NCBI RefSeq assembly: GCF_021462825.1
Contig: NZ_JAKEEB010000005.1
Location: 250,501 to 314,500 of the forward strand
Source: Streptomyces glomeratus
GTDB taxonomy: Bacteria; Actinomycetota; Actinomycetes; Streptomycetales; Streptomycetaceae
DNA length: 64,000 nucleotides
Direction: 5' to 3'
The notes beneath the pieces are model-generated. The model ran no database searches. It saw only the letters and a list, made by a program, of their open reading frames with translations, and had not been told where the DNA came from. Made by a program: the position numbers and the translations under genes. Position 1 is the stretch's first letter, and each line of letters opens with the position of its first letter. This document shows, piece by piece, positions 18,654-30,194 of the stretch.

Positions 18654-18982
18654 CCCGAAGTCGCCCCGGATGTGGGATTGATGACAGAGGCTCGGCAAGA
18701 AATAGTTTTCTCCTGGACAGTTTGAAGTGAAGATGTAAACATTCTGTCCGTTCGGTAAGGCGTCGGTAAGCGGCAAGTGCCCCGCAGGTCAAGGGTGAAG
18801 ACGCCGTGGCCGGTCCCGGTCACCGCACTAGGGGGTGCGGTCGCCGGAAGGGGAGGGGAGTCGGAGTCGCTGCCGGGGGGCGGTGGGCCGGCGTACGTGT
18901 GACAAGGGTGGGGGGCGGCGGTGACGCCGACGGACAGCCGGGCGGTGTGCCCCGGTTTCGAAGTGGATGGTGCGGAAGTCAG
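18654..18982 (+). promoter_or_regulatory. Intergenic region before the Stealth gene
   Basis: The stretch 18690-18760 is unusually AT-rich for this genome and contains GGACAG (18715-18720) and CTGTCC (18744-18749) as an inverted repeat, plus two CGGTAAG repeats near 18755-18773. It is the likely promoter region of the glycosyltransferase operon. The GC-rich part from 18800 could be read as coding in frame with the next gene, but its composition looks like leader, not protein. Confidence 0.4.
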
Positions 18983-20788
18983 GTGAGCCTCAACAATCCA
19001 GAGGCCAGCGCCCTGGTATCGACATATCGATCTTTGGTGCCGGTGGGGGCTCGGCGCAGGATCGTGCGACGGGTACCGGTTCCGCTGCGCACCTCGGTGA
19101 AGCGCTCCCTGGCCTCGGCCGACGCCGTGCGTTCCGCCGTCGTGGTCCGTGCGCTCGGCGGGAACCGCAAGGGCCGCAAGCACACCTCCGCAGGCCGGAT
19201 ACGGATCGTGCGGGTGGCCGGGAAGCACATCCGTGCCATGGAGGTGCCCGGGGCGACCGCGTGGGCCGCCCGGGCGCGCAACCTCCATATCGTCGTCTCC
19301 GTCCTGGGCGAGGCCGGGATCGACCACTTCTGCGTGCGCGGTACCGCGTCGCCCACTCCCTGTGTGGCCGTCCCGGCCGGGCGGCGGGCCGAGGTGGAGG
19401 AGGTGCTGCGGCTGCTGTGCCAGGAGAGCCCGGGGTACGTCGGCACCGTTTCCCCGGGGCAGATGCGTCCCGGTGCGTCCGCCGCGAGCTGGCGGGCCCT
19501 GCGCGGGCAGCGGGTGCTGCGCGTCGCGTGGAACGTCTGCGACCCCACCGGAAACCTGGTCTTCGGCCGTGAGTCGGGCTGTGACATCGAGTTCTGGGCG
19601 GAGCGGGACGGCCAACTGGTCGCGCCGCGGCCCAATCGCGTGGTGACCGAGGTACCGGTCGACGCGGGCCGTTGCTGGGCCGAGCAGAAACGATTCAGCC
19701 CCGTACCTGCCGCATACACCACCGGCCACGCCCGCACCCTGCCCGAGTTCGTCGCCGCACTGCCCGACGACCACCTCTTCCCGATCGACGTGGTCTACAC
19801 CTGGGTGGACGACACCGACCCCGTGTGGCGGGCGAGACGGGACGCGGCACGCGGCCGGCTCACCGGCGCCCCGGGGAACGCCCTGCACGAGCAGGCCGCG
19901 AACGACTCCCGCTACACCAGCCGCGACGAACTGCGGTACTCGCTGCGCTCCCTGCACCAGTACGCCCCCTGGGTGCGCAACATCTTCCTCGTCACCGCCG
20001 GCCAGGTGCCGGCCTGGCTGAACACCGACTTCCCCGGGATCCGGGTCGTGGACCACCGGGAGATCTTCTCCGAACCGGACGCGCTGCCCACCTTCAACTC
20101 CCATGCGATCGAGAGCCAGCTGCACCACATCCCCGACCTCGCGGAGCACTTCCTCTATCTGAACGACGACGTGTTCTTCGGCCGGCCCGTGCAGCCGGCG
20201 CATTTCTTCCACCCCAATGGCCTGACCAAGTTCTTCCAGTCCAAGGCCCTGATCCCGTCCGGCCGCGCCAGCACCGAGGACCTGCCCGTGAACGCGGCCG
20301 GCAAGAACAGCCGCGGACTGATCGCCCAGCAGTTCGGCACCGTCATCTCCCAGAAGATGAAGCACACCCCGCACGCCCTGCGGCGCAGTGTGCTCGCGGA
20401 GATCGAGCAGGTCTACGCCCAGGCGCACCGGGTCACCCGGCACTCCCGCTTCCGGTCGCCCAACGACGTCCCCATCGCCTCCTCGCTGCACCACTACTAC
20501 GCCTACCACTCGGCCCGGGCCACGGTGGGGGACATCCGCTACGTCTACGTCGACCTCGCCGACGACCTGGCGCAGCGCCGGCTCGACACCCTCCTGGCCC
20601 GACGGAACTTCGACACCTTCTGCATGAACGACACGATCACCGCCGCCGACCCCGAGGCCCAGAGCCGCATGGTCGAGAACTTCCTGAACGCCTACTTCCC
20701 GGTGCCGAGCCCCTACGAGACCGCCTCCGGCATCGTGGCGCCCCGTCGTCCGGCGCGCGTCGCCGAGCTGGGACGCGCCGGCTCATGA
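18983..20788 (+). CDS. Stealth family sugar-phosphate transferase
   Basis: A 601-residue Stealth protein. CR1 IDVVYTWVDDTDPVW is near residue 268, CR2 DELRYSLRSLHQYAPW near 314, CR3 NSHAIESQLHHIPDLAEHF near 372 with NDDVFFGRP after it, and CR4 HHYYAYHSA near 503. Known members such as meningococcal SacB transfer a sugar 1-phosphate to another sugar, building phosphodiester-linked polysaccharides in the cytoplasm. About 260 residues precede CR1 and are not recognised. GTG 18983 is a tentative start with only GGAAG nearby. The stop overlaps the next start (ATGA), so the two are co-translated. Confidence 0.88.
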   Translation: MSLNNPEASALVSTYRSLVPVGARRRIVRRVPVPLRTSVKRSLASADAVRSAVVVRALGGNRKGRKHTSAGRIRIVRVAGKHIRAMEVPGATAWAARARNLHIVVSVLGEAGIDHFCVRGTASPTPCVAVPAGRRAEVEEVLRLLCQESPGYVGTVSPGQMRPGASAASWRALRGQRVLRVAWNVCDPTGNLVFGRESGCDIEFWAERDGQLVAPRPNRVVTEVPVDAGRCWAEQKRFSPVPAAYTTGHARTLPEFVAALPDDHLFPIDVVYTWVDDTDPVWRARRDAARGRLTGAPGNALHEQAANDSRYTSRDELRYSLRSLHQYAPWVRNIFLVTAGQVPAWLNTDFPGIRVVDHREIFSEPDALPTFNSHAIESQLHHIPDLAEHFLYLNDDVFFGRPVQPAHFFHPNGLTKFFQSKALIPSGRASTEDLPVNAAGKNSRGLIAQQFGTVISQKMKHTPHALRRSVLAEIEQVYAQAHRVTRHSRFRSPNDVPIASSLHHYYAYHSARATVGDIRYVYVDLADDLAQRRLDTLLARRNFDTFCMNDTITAADPEAQSRMVENFLNAYFPVPSPYETASGIVAPRRPARVAELGRAGS

Positions 20789-21750
20789 CCCCCCGACCCA
20801 CCGGCCCCGCCATGGCAGGTGGCGGGGCGGGCGGCCCGCGCCGCCGGCTTCGCGCCCGCGCCGCCGCCCTGCGCATCCGGCTCATGCTGCGCCTGTTCGT
20901 CCCCCTGCGCCGAAAGCGCACCGCCCTCCTGCACTACGCCGCCATCCTCGACGGCCAGACCGTGAACCTGCACGCCCAACTGCCTCCCGCCGCGGGCCTG
21001 CCGGACCGGGCGGAGATCGTCCTGCGCCGCGGCCGCCGCCGGTACCCCTGCGAGGCGCGGGTGTACGAGGGGCCGGCCGGCGAGGCCCTGGTCGACGCCG
21101 CGGTCCTGCTGGGCGCGGAACTCGGCGGCGCACCCGTCGGCACCGGGCGGTGGCGGCTGCGGCTGCGGCTGTACTCCGGACGCAGATCGCGCACGCTGTC
21201 CCTGATTCTGCCGGAGCCTCCGGTTCCCTACGAGGGACCGACCAAGCCCATGGAGGCATCCCCGGTGACCGGGGAGCGGCACCGTCTCGGACGCTCCTTC
21301 CGCGGCAGCGCCCGGGTGGTCAGCACGGCCGCCCGCGCCGCCGTCGAGGTGACCAAGGTGCATCTGACCCATGCGGGCGTCACCGTCGACGTCCGGGTGC
21401 TGGGCACGTCCCTGGAGGGACCGCGGGCGGAGTTTCTCGCCGCCGGACGCAGGATCGAGCAGGCCGTGGAGAGCCTCGGACCCGACCGCTTCCGTGTCGC
21501 CGTGCCCCTGAGCGGCATGACACCCCGCGGGGGCCGCCCCGAACACTGGGACGTTGTGCTGCGCGACTCCACCGGCCGCTCTCTGCGTCCGGGGCGGCGG
21601 CTGCACGACGTACGCAACCCGCTGCGTGTCTTCGCCATGCGCAGACTGGCCATCACCCCACAGGGCCACCCGCCCATGATCGTCCAACCGCGCTACACCC
21701 CCGCAGGAAATCTCCGGGTCACCTGCACGCGCATGCCCGAGGCAGGCTGA
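20785..21750 (+). CDS. Unknown protein of the glycopolymer locus
   Basis: A 321-residue protein not recognised from motifs. The first 50 residues are strongly basic and Ala/Arg-rich with no clear signal peptide. The rest is predicted beta-rich, with Val/Leu alternation and many Arg, and falls into two similar-looking halves around residues 50-140 and 180-300. It starts inside the Stealth gene stop (ATGA overlap) and ends 8 bp before the GT4-Stealth gene, so it is an obligate operon member. It may be an accessory or priming protein, or an acceptor-binding subunit. The reading frame is supported by codon bias and overlap, not by function. Confidence 0.7.
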   Translation: MTPRPTGPAMAGGGAGGPRRRLRARAAALRIRLMLRLFVPLRRKRTALLHYAAILDGQTVNLHAQLPPAAGLPDRAEIVLRRGRRRYPCEARVYEGPAGEALVDAAVLLGAELGGAPVGTGRWRLRLRLYSGRRSRTLSLILPEPPVPYEGPTKPMEASPVTGERHRLGRSFRGSARVVSTAARAAVEVTKVHLTHAGVTVDVRVLGTSLEGPRAEFLAAGRRIEQAVESLGPDRFRVAVPLSGMTPRGGRPEHWDVVLRDSTGRSLRPGRRLHDVRNPLRVFAMRRLAITPQGHPPMIVQPRYTPAGNLRVTCTRMPEAG

Positions 21751-21758
21751 ACCGACCG

Positions 21759-24632
21759 ATGAAGATCACTTTTCTGCTGACCACGGCCGACGCCGTGGGC
21801 GGAACCGAACGAGCGGTGTTCAACCAGGCGTCGGAGCTCGCCGCCCGGCACGACGTCCGCGTGCTCAGCGTCTTCAAGAGCAATCAGGCGCAGTTCTTCA
21901 CCCCCGACGAACGCGTCCGCGTGGACTACCTCCTGGACCTCACCGGACGCGTCCCCCGCCCGCTGCGCCCGACCGGGGTCGACGACTCCGTGTGGGCCGG
22001 CCTCGCCGCGCAGCCCAGCCAGATCGTCGACCGGTCCTGGGAGTCGGCCTTCAACCGGCTGTCCGACCTGGAACTCGAACTCGCCCTCCAGGACACGGAC
22101 ACCGACGTCCTCATCACGACGACCCCCGCCCTGATGGCACTCGCCGTCCAGCTGGCCCCGGCCCATGTGATCACCATCCACCAGGAACACCGGGTCTCGG
22201 AACTGCGCGGCACCAGCGGAGAGCCGCTGCGCCGTTACGCCTCCCGGCTGGACGCGCTCGCCGTGCTCAGCGAACGCACCCGGGAATGGTTCGCGGAGAC
22301 CCTCGGTGCCGCGGCCCCCCGCCTGGAGGTGGTGCCCAACGCGCTGCCCAGCGGCTTCCGTCCCCGCTCCACCCTGCGGACCCGGACCGTGGTTATCGCG
22401 GGCCGGCTCGTGGCGGAGAAGCAGATCGACCACGCCGTCACCGCCTGGGCGACCGTGGCCCGGCACCACCCGGACTGGCAGCTGCGGATCTTCGGCGACG
22501 GCCCGCTCAGCGGCTCCCTGCGCCGGCAGATCGACATGCTCGGGCTGCACGACTGCGTACAGCTCAACGGCAACTCCCGCCACCTGGCCGAGGAGTGGGC
22601 CAAGGCCAGCATCGCCACGCTGACCTCCCGCAACGAGGCCTTCGGCCTGGTGCTCGCCGAAGCCCATGCGGCCGGCGTCCCCGTGGTCTCCTACGACTCG
22701 CCCAACGGCCCACGCGAAGTGGTCGTCGACGGACAGACCGGGATCCTCGTACCCCCCGGCGACACCGACGCCCTGGCCTCGGCCCTGCTCCTGCTGATCG
22801 AGGACACCGAGTTGCGGCAGCGGATGGGCGCCGCGGCCCTGGCATCCGTCAACCGGTTCTCGCCCACCGTCGTCACCGCCCACTGGGAGCGCATCTTCCA
22901 CGAACTCGCCGCCGAGCGCGACAGCGGCCGCCGTGCCGTGGCCAAGGCCGAGCGGCAGGCCGTGCACGCCTACTACAGCGGCCCCGACGGCAGCGTGCCC
23001 GCCGCGGCCCCCGCCCCCTCCACCACCGTGCGCACCTCCGACCAGCGCGCGCTGGAGGAGCGGCTGCTCAAGCGGAACCGCCGGCTGGTGAACGACGGCG
23101 GCCAGCTGTGCCGACTCCTGGAGTGGGAGTCGCCGTGGGACGTCGTCCAGCAGAACCTGGCCCTGGCCGCCAACGCGCTCGAAGGCGCGGACATCCCCTA
23201 CCTCGTCGTGCGCGACCGCCTCGTACGGCACACGGTCGCCGTCCACGCGGTGCACAAGGAGGCGGTCTTCAAGGCGCTCGCCGACCGGTACGCCGAGGAA
23301 GCCGTCTACGCCGCCGTGCTCAACGAGGGGCAGAAGACGGTGGCGACCGTGCTCGCCGGACTGGCGGCACCGTACGCCGACACCCCGTCCTCGGGTGTCC
23401 GGCTGTACCAGAACGTGGTCTCCCGGTCGCGTCTGCTGCGCCTCGGCGCCGTCTACGGCTGCGCCATCACCTTCTGGGACACCGACCCGGAGGACGAGAG
23501 CCACCTCAAGGCCCCCGCGCGCACCCTGATCGGCGACCGGGTGCCGGCCAGTGCCATGCACCGCAGCACACTCACCCTGGGCGGTCGCCCCTACCCGACG
23601 ATCGGCGCTTTCGGGCGGGCGCTGCACGGAGACATCACCTTCCCCGTCGACGCCGTCTACACCTGGGTCAACGGCGCCGACATGGCGTGGCTGGAACGCA
23701 AGAACGCGGTCCTGGCCACCATGGGCATGGACACCGAGGACGCCGCCACCAGCGCGGCCCGCTTCCGGGACCGCGACGAACTGCGCTACTCCCTGCGGTC
23801 CATCGACATGTACGCCCCATGGATCCGCCACATCTACATCGTCACCGACCGGCAGGTCCCGCACTGGCTCGACCTCAGCCATCCGCGCGTACGGGTCGTG
23901 GACCACACGGAGATCTTCGGCGACCGGGGCGCGCTGCCCACCTACAACTCGCACGCCATCGAGAGCCGGCTGCACCACATCGAGGGCCTGGCCGAGCACT
24001 TCCTCTACTTCAACGACGACGTGTTCCTCGGCCGGACCGTGCAACCCGAGACGTTCTTCCTCGGCAACGGCCAGGCCAAGCACTTCATGTCGCCGACGGC
24101 CGTGCCGATGGCGCCGGTGTCGGCCGGGGACGAGTTCAACATCAGTGCCGCGAAGAACAACCGCGCTCTGATCGAGCGGGACTTCGGGCAGACGCTGGTG
24201 CACTCCTTCCTGCACGCGCCGCACCCGCTGCGGCGCAGTGTCCTCGAGGACATCGAGAACCGCTACCAGCACGCGGTGGCGACCACCGCCGCCAGCAGGC
24301 TGCGCAGCCACAGCGACATCTCCGTCGCCTCGTCGCTGCACCACTACTTCGGCTTCCACACCCTGCGCAGCGTGCCCGGCAGCATCTCGTGCGGATTCGT
24401 CAACGTCGGCCTGAGCGAGCACGCCCCCCGGCTGAACCGGATCCTGACCGTGCGCCCGCACGACGTGTTCTGCCTCAACGACTACCACGACGGTGACGTC
24501 CCGGAGGACGAACAGGACGCGATCCTCGCCGCGTTCCTGCCGAGCTACTTCCCGGTGCCGAGCCAGTTCGAGACGGGATCACCGCGCAACCAGCGTGCCC
24601 ACGCGGGCTATCTGCCGGGATGGCCGCTGTGA
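21759..24632 (+). CDS. Bifunctional GT4 glycosyltransferase-Stealth transferase fusion
   Basis: A 957-residue fusion. Residues 1-400 are a GT-B glycosyltransferase of family 4: start motif ADAVGGTERAV, mid-domain VVIAGRLVAEKQIDHAV near 208, and nucleotide-sugar site NEAFGLVLAEAHAAGVPVV near 290. A linker of about 30 residues leads to a Stealth half with CR1 VDAVYTWVNGADMAW near 628, CR2 DELRYSLRSIDMYAPW near 672, CR3 NSHAIESRLHHIEGLAEHF near 728, and NDDVFLG after it. The fusion could add both a glycosyl and a sugar-phosphate unit to a growing repeat. ATG 21759 lacks a strong ribosome site, consistent with coupling to the gene 8 bp upstream. Confidence 0.9.
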   Translation: MKITFLLTTADAVGGTERAVFNQASELAARHDVRVLSVFKSNQAQFFTPDERVRVDYLLDLTGRVPRPLRPTGVDDSVWAGLAAQPSQIVDRSWESAFNRLSDLELELALQDTDTDVLITTTPALMALAVQLAPAHVITIHQEHRVSELRGTSGEPLRRYASRLDALAVLSERTREWFAETLGAAAPRLEVVPNALPSGFRPRSTLRTRTVVIAGRLVAEKQIDHAVTAWATVARHHPDWQLRIFGDGPLSGSLRRQIDMLGLHDCVQLNGNSRHLAEEWAKASIATLTSRNEAFGLVLAEAHAAGVPVVSYDSPNGPREVVVDGQTGILVPPGDTDALASALLLLIEDTELRQRMGAAALASVNRFSPTVVTAHWERIFHELAAERDSGRRAVAKAERQAVHAYYSGPDGSVPAAAPAPSTTVRTSDQRALEERLLKRNRRLVNDGGQLCRLLEWESPWDVVQQNLALAANALEGADIPYLVVRDRLVRHTVAVHAVHKEAVFKALADRYAEEAVYAAVLNEGQKTVATVLAGLAAPYADTPSSGVRLYQNVVSRSRLLRLGAVYGCAITFWDTDPEDESHLKAPARTLIGDRVPASAMHRSTLTLGGRPYPTIGAFGRALHGDITFPVDAVYTWVNGADMAWLERKNAVLATMGMDTEDAATSAARFRDRDELRYSLRSIDMYAPWIRHIYIVTDRQVPHWLDLSHPRVRVVDHTEIFGDRGALPTYNSHAIESRLHHIEGLAEHFLYFNDDVFLGRTVQPETFFLGNGQAKHFMSPTAVPMAPVSAGDEFNISAAKNNRALIERDFGQTLVHSFLHAPHPLRRSVLEDIENRYQHAVATTAASRLRSHSDISVASSLHHYFGFHTLRSVPGSISCGFVNVGLSEHAPRLNRILTVRPHDVFCLNDYHDGDVPEDEQDAILAAFLPSYFPVPSQFETGSPRNQRAHAGYLPGWPL

Positions 24633-24675
24633 CCCCGCCGTCCCCGTCATCCCCGTCGTCAGGAGGAGCAACCAC

Positions 24676-26646
24676 GTGAACAGTCCCGCATCCGTGCTGC
24701 AGATCGTGGCCCACCCGGACGACGACCTGTACTTCATGAACCCCGCCACCTTCCAGGGCCTGAAGGCGGGCACCCCCACCACCACGGTGTATCTCACCAG
24801 TGGCGACGCCAACGGGCGCAACCCCAGGCCGTGGCAGCTGGAGCCGGTGGCCGAGGACCGGGCGGCGTACGGCAAGGCACGGCAGAACGGCATCAAGGCC
24901 GCGTACGCCGCCATGGTGTGCGGCGACCGCACGGCCGCCTGGACACCGGCCACCCTGCCCACGGCGGGCGGGGCCCTCGCCGAGGTGTACTCCCTCGCCG
25001 ACGCGCCCTGGGTGACCCTGATCTTCCTCAACATCCGCCAGCACGGCACCCCGGAGGGCCTGCCGCGCAGCCTGCACACGCTCTGGCACGGGGAGGCCGA
25101 ACAGGTCCCGACGCTGGTGGTCGGCGGCGGCCTCGTACAGGAGGGGCACGCGTACACGCGGGCCGGTCTGGTGGAGACGCTCGTGCAGATCCTGGGCGTC
25201 GTCCGGCCGACGCTGGTGCGCACCATGGACCCGGACCCCGACCGGCTCGTCCACGACGAGAAGTTCCCGCAGCGGCACGACCACGGCGACCTCTCGGACC
25301 ACTGCGACCACACCGCGGCCGCCCTGTTCTCCTGGCTCGCCCTGGACCGCTACCAGGGCCCGGCCGAGAACCGCACGTTCACCGTGGAGGCGTACCGCGG
25401 CTACTACAACGAGCGCTGGCCGCACAACCTGAGCCCGCAGGCCGTCTCACTGAAGGAGTACTTCCTCAACGTCTACGGCGCCGCGGACGGGTACGACTGC
25501 GGGGATCCCGCCGGCAGCGGCGACTACGCGGTCGGTCTGAACTCCCGGCGCACGGGCTGGGTGCAGAGCACCGCACCACGCCATCCGGCCGGGGCGAACT
25601 GGCTCGTCTCCGACCGGCGGGGCCGACTGGCGGCCTTCGCCGTGGTCAATCAGCAGGCCGCGGTGTGGCTGGAGGCCCAGCCCGGCGGCGACCAGTGGCG
25701 CGGCCCCTTCTTCCTCGGTGGCGGCCCGCTCGCGCCGGGCCTCGCGGTGAGCTTCACCGCGGACGGCCGCTGGCAGGTCTTCGCCGCACGCCTGTCCCAT
25801 CTCGCCGCGGACGGCAGCCACGCCAGGGAGATCGTGCTGCTCGAACAGTCCGAACCCGACGGGGTGTTCCCCGGCTGGACCACCCTCGGCAACCCCTCCG
25901 CCGGCGACCCGCAGCGCGACCGCCACCTCGGCGCACCCGCCGTCACCAGGGACGGCAGGGGGCGGCTGCATCTCTTCGTGCGCAACGCCGGCCAGGGACT
26001 GCACAGCCGCGTCCAGGAGGCCGACGGCTCCTGGGGCGAGTGGACCGACCTGCGCGGCCATGAACTCCAGGAGGGCCTTGCCGCACTGACCGCGCCGAAC
26101 GGCCAGGTGGAGGTGTTCGCCGCCAGCCGGGACGGTGTCTTCCACTGGTCGCAGAGCTCCCTCGACGCCCCGCCCAGCAGGGCGCCGCGCTTCCGGCTCA
26201 CCGTGCCGGCCGGCCCCGCCGCGGCCGTCGTCCAGCCGGGCGGACAGGTCATGACCGTCTACCGCCAGCCCGGATCGGGCCGTCTGCTGATGGCGCAGGA
26301 GGACGCCCCGGGGGGTCGGTGGGCCAAGCCGGCGGCGTCGATCGGAGGTCGCGGCGGCTTCGGCGCGATCGCCCTCGCCGCGGGACCGTCCCCCGAGACG
26401 GGCACGCTCGTCGTCACGCGCGGAGACCTGGGCGGGGTCGCCTACCGTTTCCTGCCGGGCGACGAGTCCTGGCGGGAACTGCCCACGACCGCGCTGGGCG
26501 GCACGATCGCGCATGCGCCCGCGGCCGCCTTCGACGCGCTGGGCCGCGCCACGATCGCGGTGCTCGGAGCGGACGGCCGCCTGGCCGTCTCCCGCCAAGC
26601 CGCTCCCGGGTCACCCGAGTTCGGCCCCTGGATGGTGACCGGCTGA
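24676..26646 (+). CDS. LmbE/PIG-L type deacetylase with C-terminal beta-propeller
   Basis: A 656-residue fusion. Residues 5-270 are a PIG-L/LmbE zinc deacetylase with the metal motif AHPDDD at 12-17 and a second His cluster, DHCDH, near 212. The family removes acetyl from N-acetylglucosaminyl groups. From about residue 305 (NWLVSDRRGRLAAFAV) to the end it is the same propeller as the two separate proteins in this locus (GRLHLFVRNAGQGL near 434). GTG 24676 follows AGGAGG. There is no signal peptide, so action on a cytoplasmic or lipid-linked sugar is likely. The propeller may deliver the deacetylase to the polymer. A terminator follows. Confidence 0.85.
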   Translation: MNSPASVLQIVAHPDDDLYFMNPATFQGLKAGTPTTTVYLTSGDANGRNPRPWQLEPVAEDRAAYGKARQNGIKAAYAAMVCGDRTAAWTPATLPTAGGALAEVYSLADAPWVTLIFLNIRQHGTPEGLPRSLHTLWHGEAEQVPTLVVGGGLVQEGHAYTRAGLVETLVQILGVVRPTLVRTMDPDPDRLVHDEKFPQRHDHGDLSDHCDHTAAALFSWLALDRYQGPAENRTFTVEAYRGYYNERWPHNLSPQAVSLKEYFLNVYGAADGYDCGDPAGSGDYAVGLNSRRTGWVQSTAPRHPAGANWLVSDRRGRLAAFAVVNQQAAVWLEAQPGGDQWRGPFFLGGGPLAPGLAVSFTADGRWQVFAARLSHLAADGSHAREIVLLEQSEPDGVFPGWTTLGNPSAGDPQRDRHLGAPAVTRDGRGRLHLFVRNAGQGLHSRVQEADGSWGEWTDLRGHELQEGLAALTAPNGQVEVFAASRDGVFHWSQSSLDAPPSRAPRFRLTVPAGPAAAVVQPGGQVMTVYRQPGSGRLLMAQEDAPGGRWAKPAASIGGRGGFGAIALAAGPSPETGTLVVTRGDLGGVAYRFLPGDESWRELPTTALGGTIAHAPAAAFDALGRATIAVLGADGRLAVSRQAAPGSPEFGPWMVTG

Positions 26647-26740
26647 CCCTCCCGGCGACGGGGCACGCCGACCCGGGGAAACCGGGGGCCCGGGCCGCCG
26701 AGGCCGGGCAGGGCCCGGACGGCCCGGGCGCCGTACGACG

Positions 26741-26769
26741 AAGGGCCTCCGCGCAGAGCGGAGGCCCTT
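26741..26769. terminator. Bidirectional terminator between LmbE and FadB genes
   Basis: Perfect 12-bp arms AAGGGCCTCCGC (26741-26752) and 26758-26769 with loop GCAGA. The A and T ends make it usable from both convergent genes. Confidence 0.85.
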
Positions 26770-26808
26770 GTCACGCACGGCGGTCGGCCGCCGGCGTCGT
26801 CACGGCGG

Positions 26809-28934
<2,126 letters not shown>

Positions 28935-28938
<4 letters not shown>

Positions 28939-30152
28939 TTGTCCCCCTCGAAGTGCGGGTTCTCCCAGATGACCGTCGCGCCCATGCCGAAGCCGACGCA
29001 CATGGTGGTCAGGCCGTAACGGACCTGCGGCTGCTCCTCGAACTGGCGGGCCAGCTGCGTCATCAGACGGACGCCGGAGGAGGCGAGCGGGTGACCGAAG
29101 GCGATGGCGCCGCCGTACTGGTTGACGCGCTCGTCGTCGTCGGCGATGCCGTAGTGGTCGAGAAGGGCCAGGACCTGCACGGCAAAGGCCTCGTTGATCT
29201 CGAACAGGCCGATGTCGGAGATGGACAGGCCCGCCTTGGCGAGGGCCTTCTCCGTCGCCGGGATCGGGCCGTAGCCCATGACCTCGGGCTCGACGCCCGC
29301 GAAGGCGTACGAGACCAGACGCATCTTGACGGGCAGGCCGTTCTCGCGCGCGAAGTCCTCGGAGGCGATGATCGAGGCGGTGGCGCCGTCGTTGAGACCG
29401 GCCGCGTTGCCCGCGGTGACCCGGCCGTGGACGCGGAACGGCGTCTTGAGGTTCGCCAGGTTCTCCAGGGTGGTGCCCGGGCGCATCGGCTCGTCGGCGG
29501 TGACCAGGCCCCAGCCCGTCTCGCCGGCCTCGGGGTTGGTGCGGCGGACCGAGATCGGTACCAGGTCCTGCTGGATCTTGCCGTTGGCGTACGCCTTGGC
29601 GGCCTTCTCCTGCGAGCGCACCGCGTACTCGTCGGCGCGCTGCTTGGTGATGTGCGGGTAGCGGTCGTGCAGGTTCTCCGCCGTCATGCCCATGAACAGG
29701 GCGGACTCGTCGACCAGCTTCTCGCTCACGAACCGCGGGTTCGGGTCGACGCCCTCGCCCATCGGGTGGCGGCCCATGTGCTCGACACCACCGGCGATGA
29801 CGGCGTCGTAGGCGCCGAACGCGATGGAGCCCGCCGTGGTCGTCACGGCCGTCAGCGCGCCTGCGCACATGCGGTCGATGGAGTAGCCGGGCACCGAGGT
29901 CGGCAGGCCCGCGAGGATGCCCGCGGTACGGCCGATGGTCAGGCCCTGGTCGCCGATCTGCGTGGTCGCGGCGATGGCGACCTCGTCGATCTTCTTCGGG
30001 TCGAGACCCGGGTTGCGGCGCAGCAGCTCCCGGATCGCCTTCACGACGAGGTCGTCGGCGCGGGTCTCGTGGTAGATGCCCTTCGGGCCCGCCTTGCCGA
30101 ACGGGGTACGGACGCCGTCTACGAAGACGACGTCCCTGACGGTACGAGGCAC
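28935..30152 (-). CDS. Acetyl-CoA C-acyltransferase (thiolase)
   Basis: A 405-residue thiolase that cleaves 3-ketoacyl-CoA with CoA. The nucleophile Cys lies in DRMCAGALTAV near residue 95, the His in GGAIAFGHPLASSG near 355, and the second Cys in TTMCVGFGMG near 387. All catalytic residues are present and length is normal. It is the first gene of a two-gene beta-oxidation operon with FadB directly downstream (4-bp overlap). A perfect 18-bp palindrome sits 43 bp upstream of the ATG and probably binds the regulator. Confidence 0.93.
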
Positions 30153-30194
30153 GATGGCTCTCCTCCAGGGTGCGGGATGGCACTGCTGCGACGC

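Noticed and set aside
21693..24488. 931-codon frame antisense to the GT4-Stealth gene
   Set aside because: Shadow of the real gene; no motifs or ribosome site.
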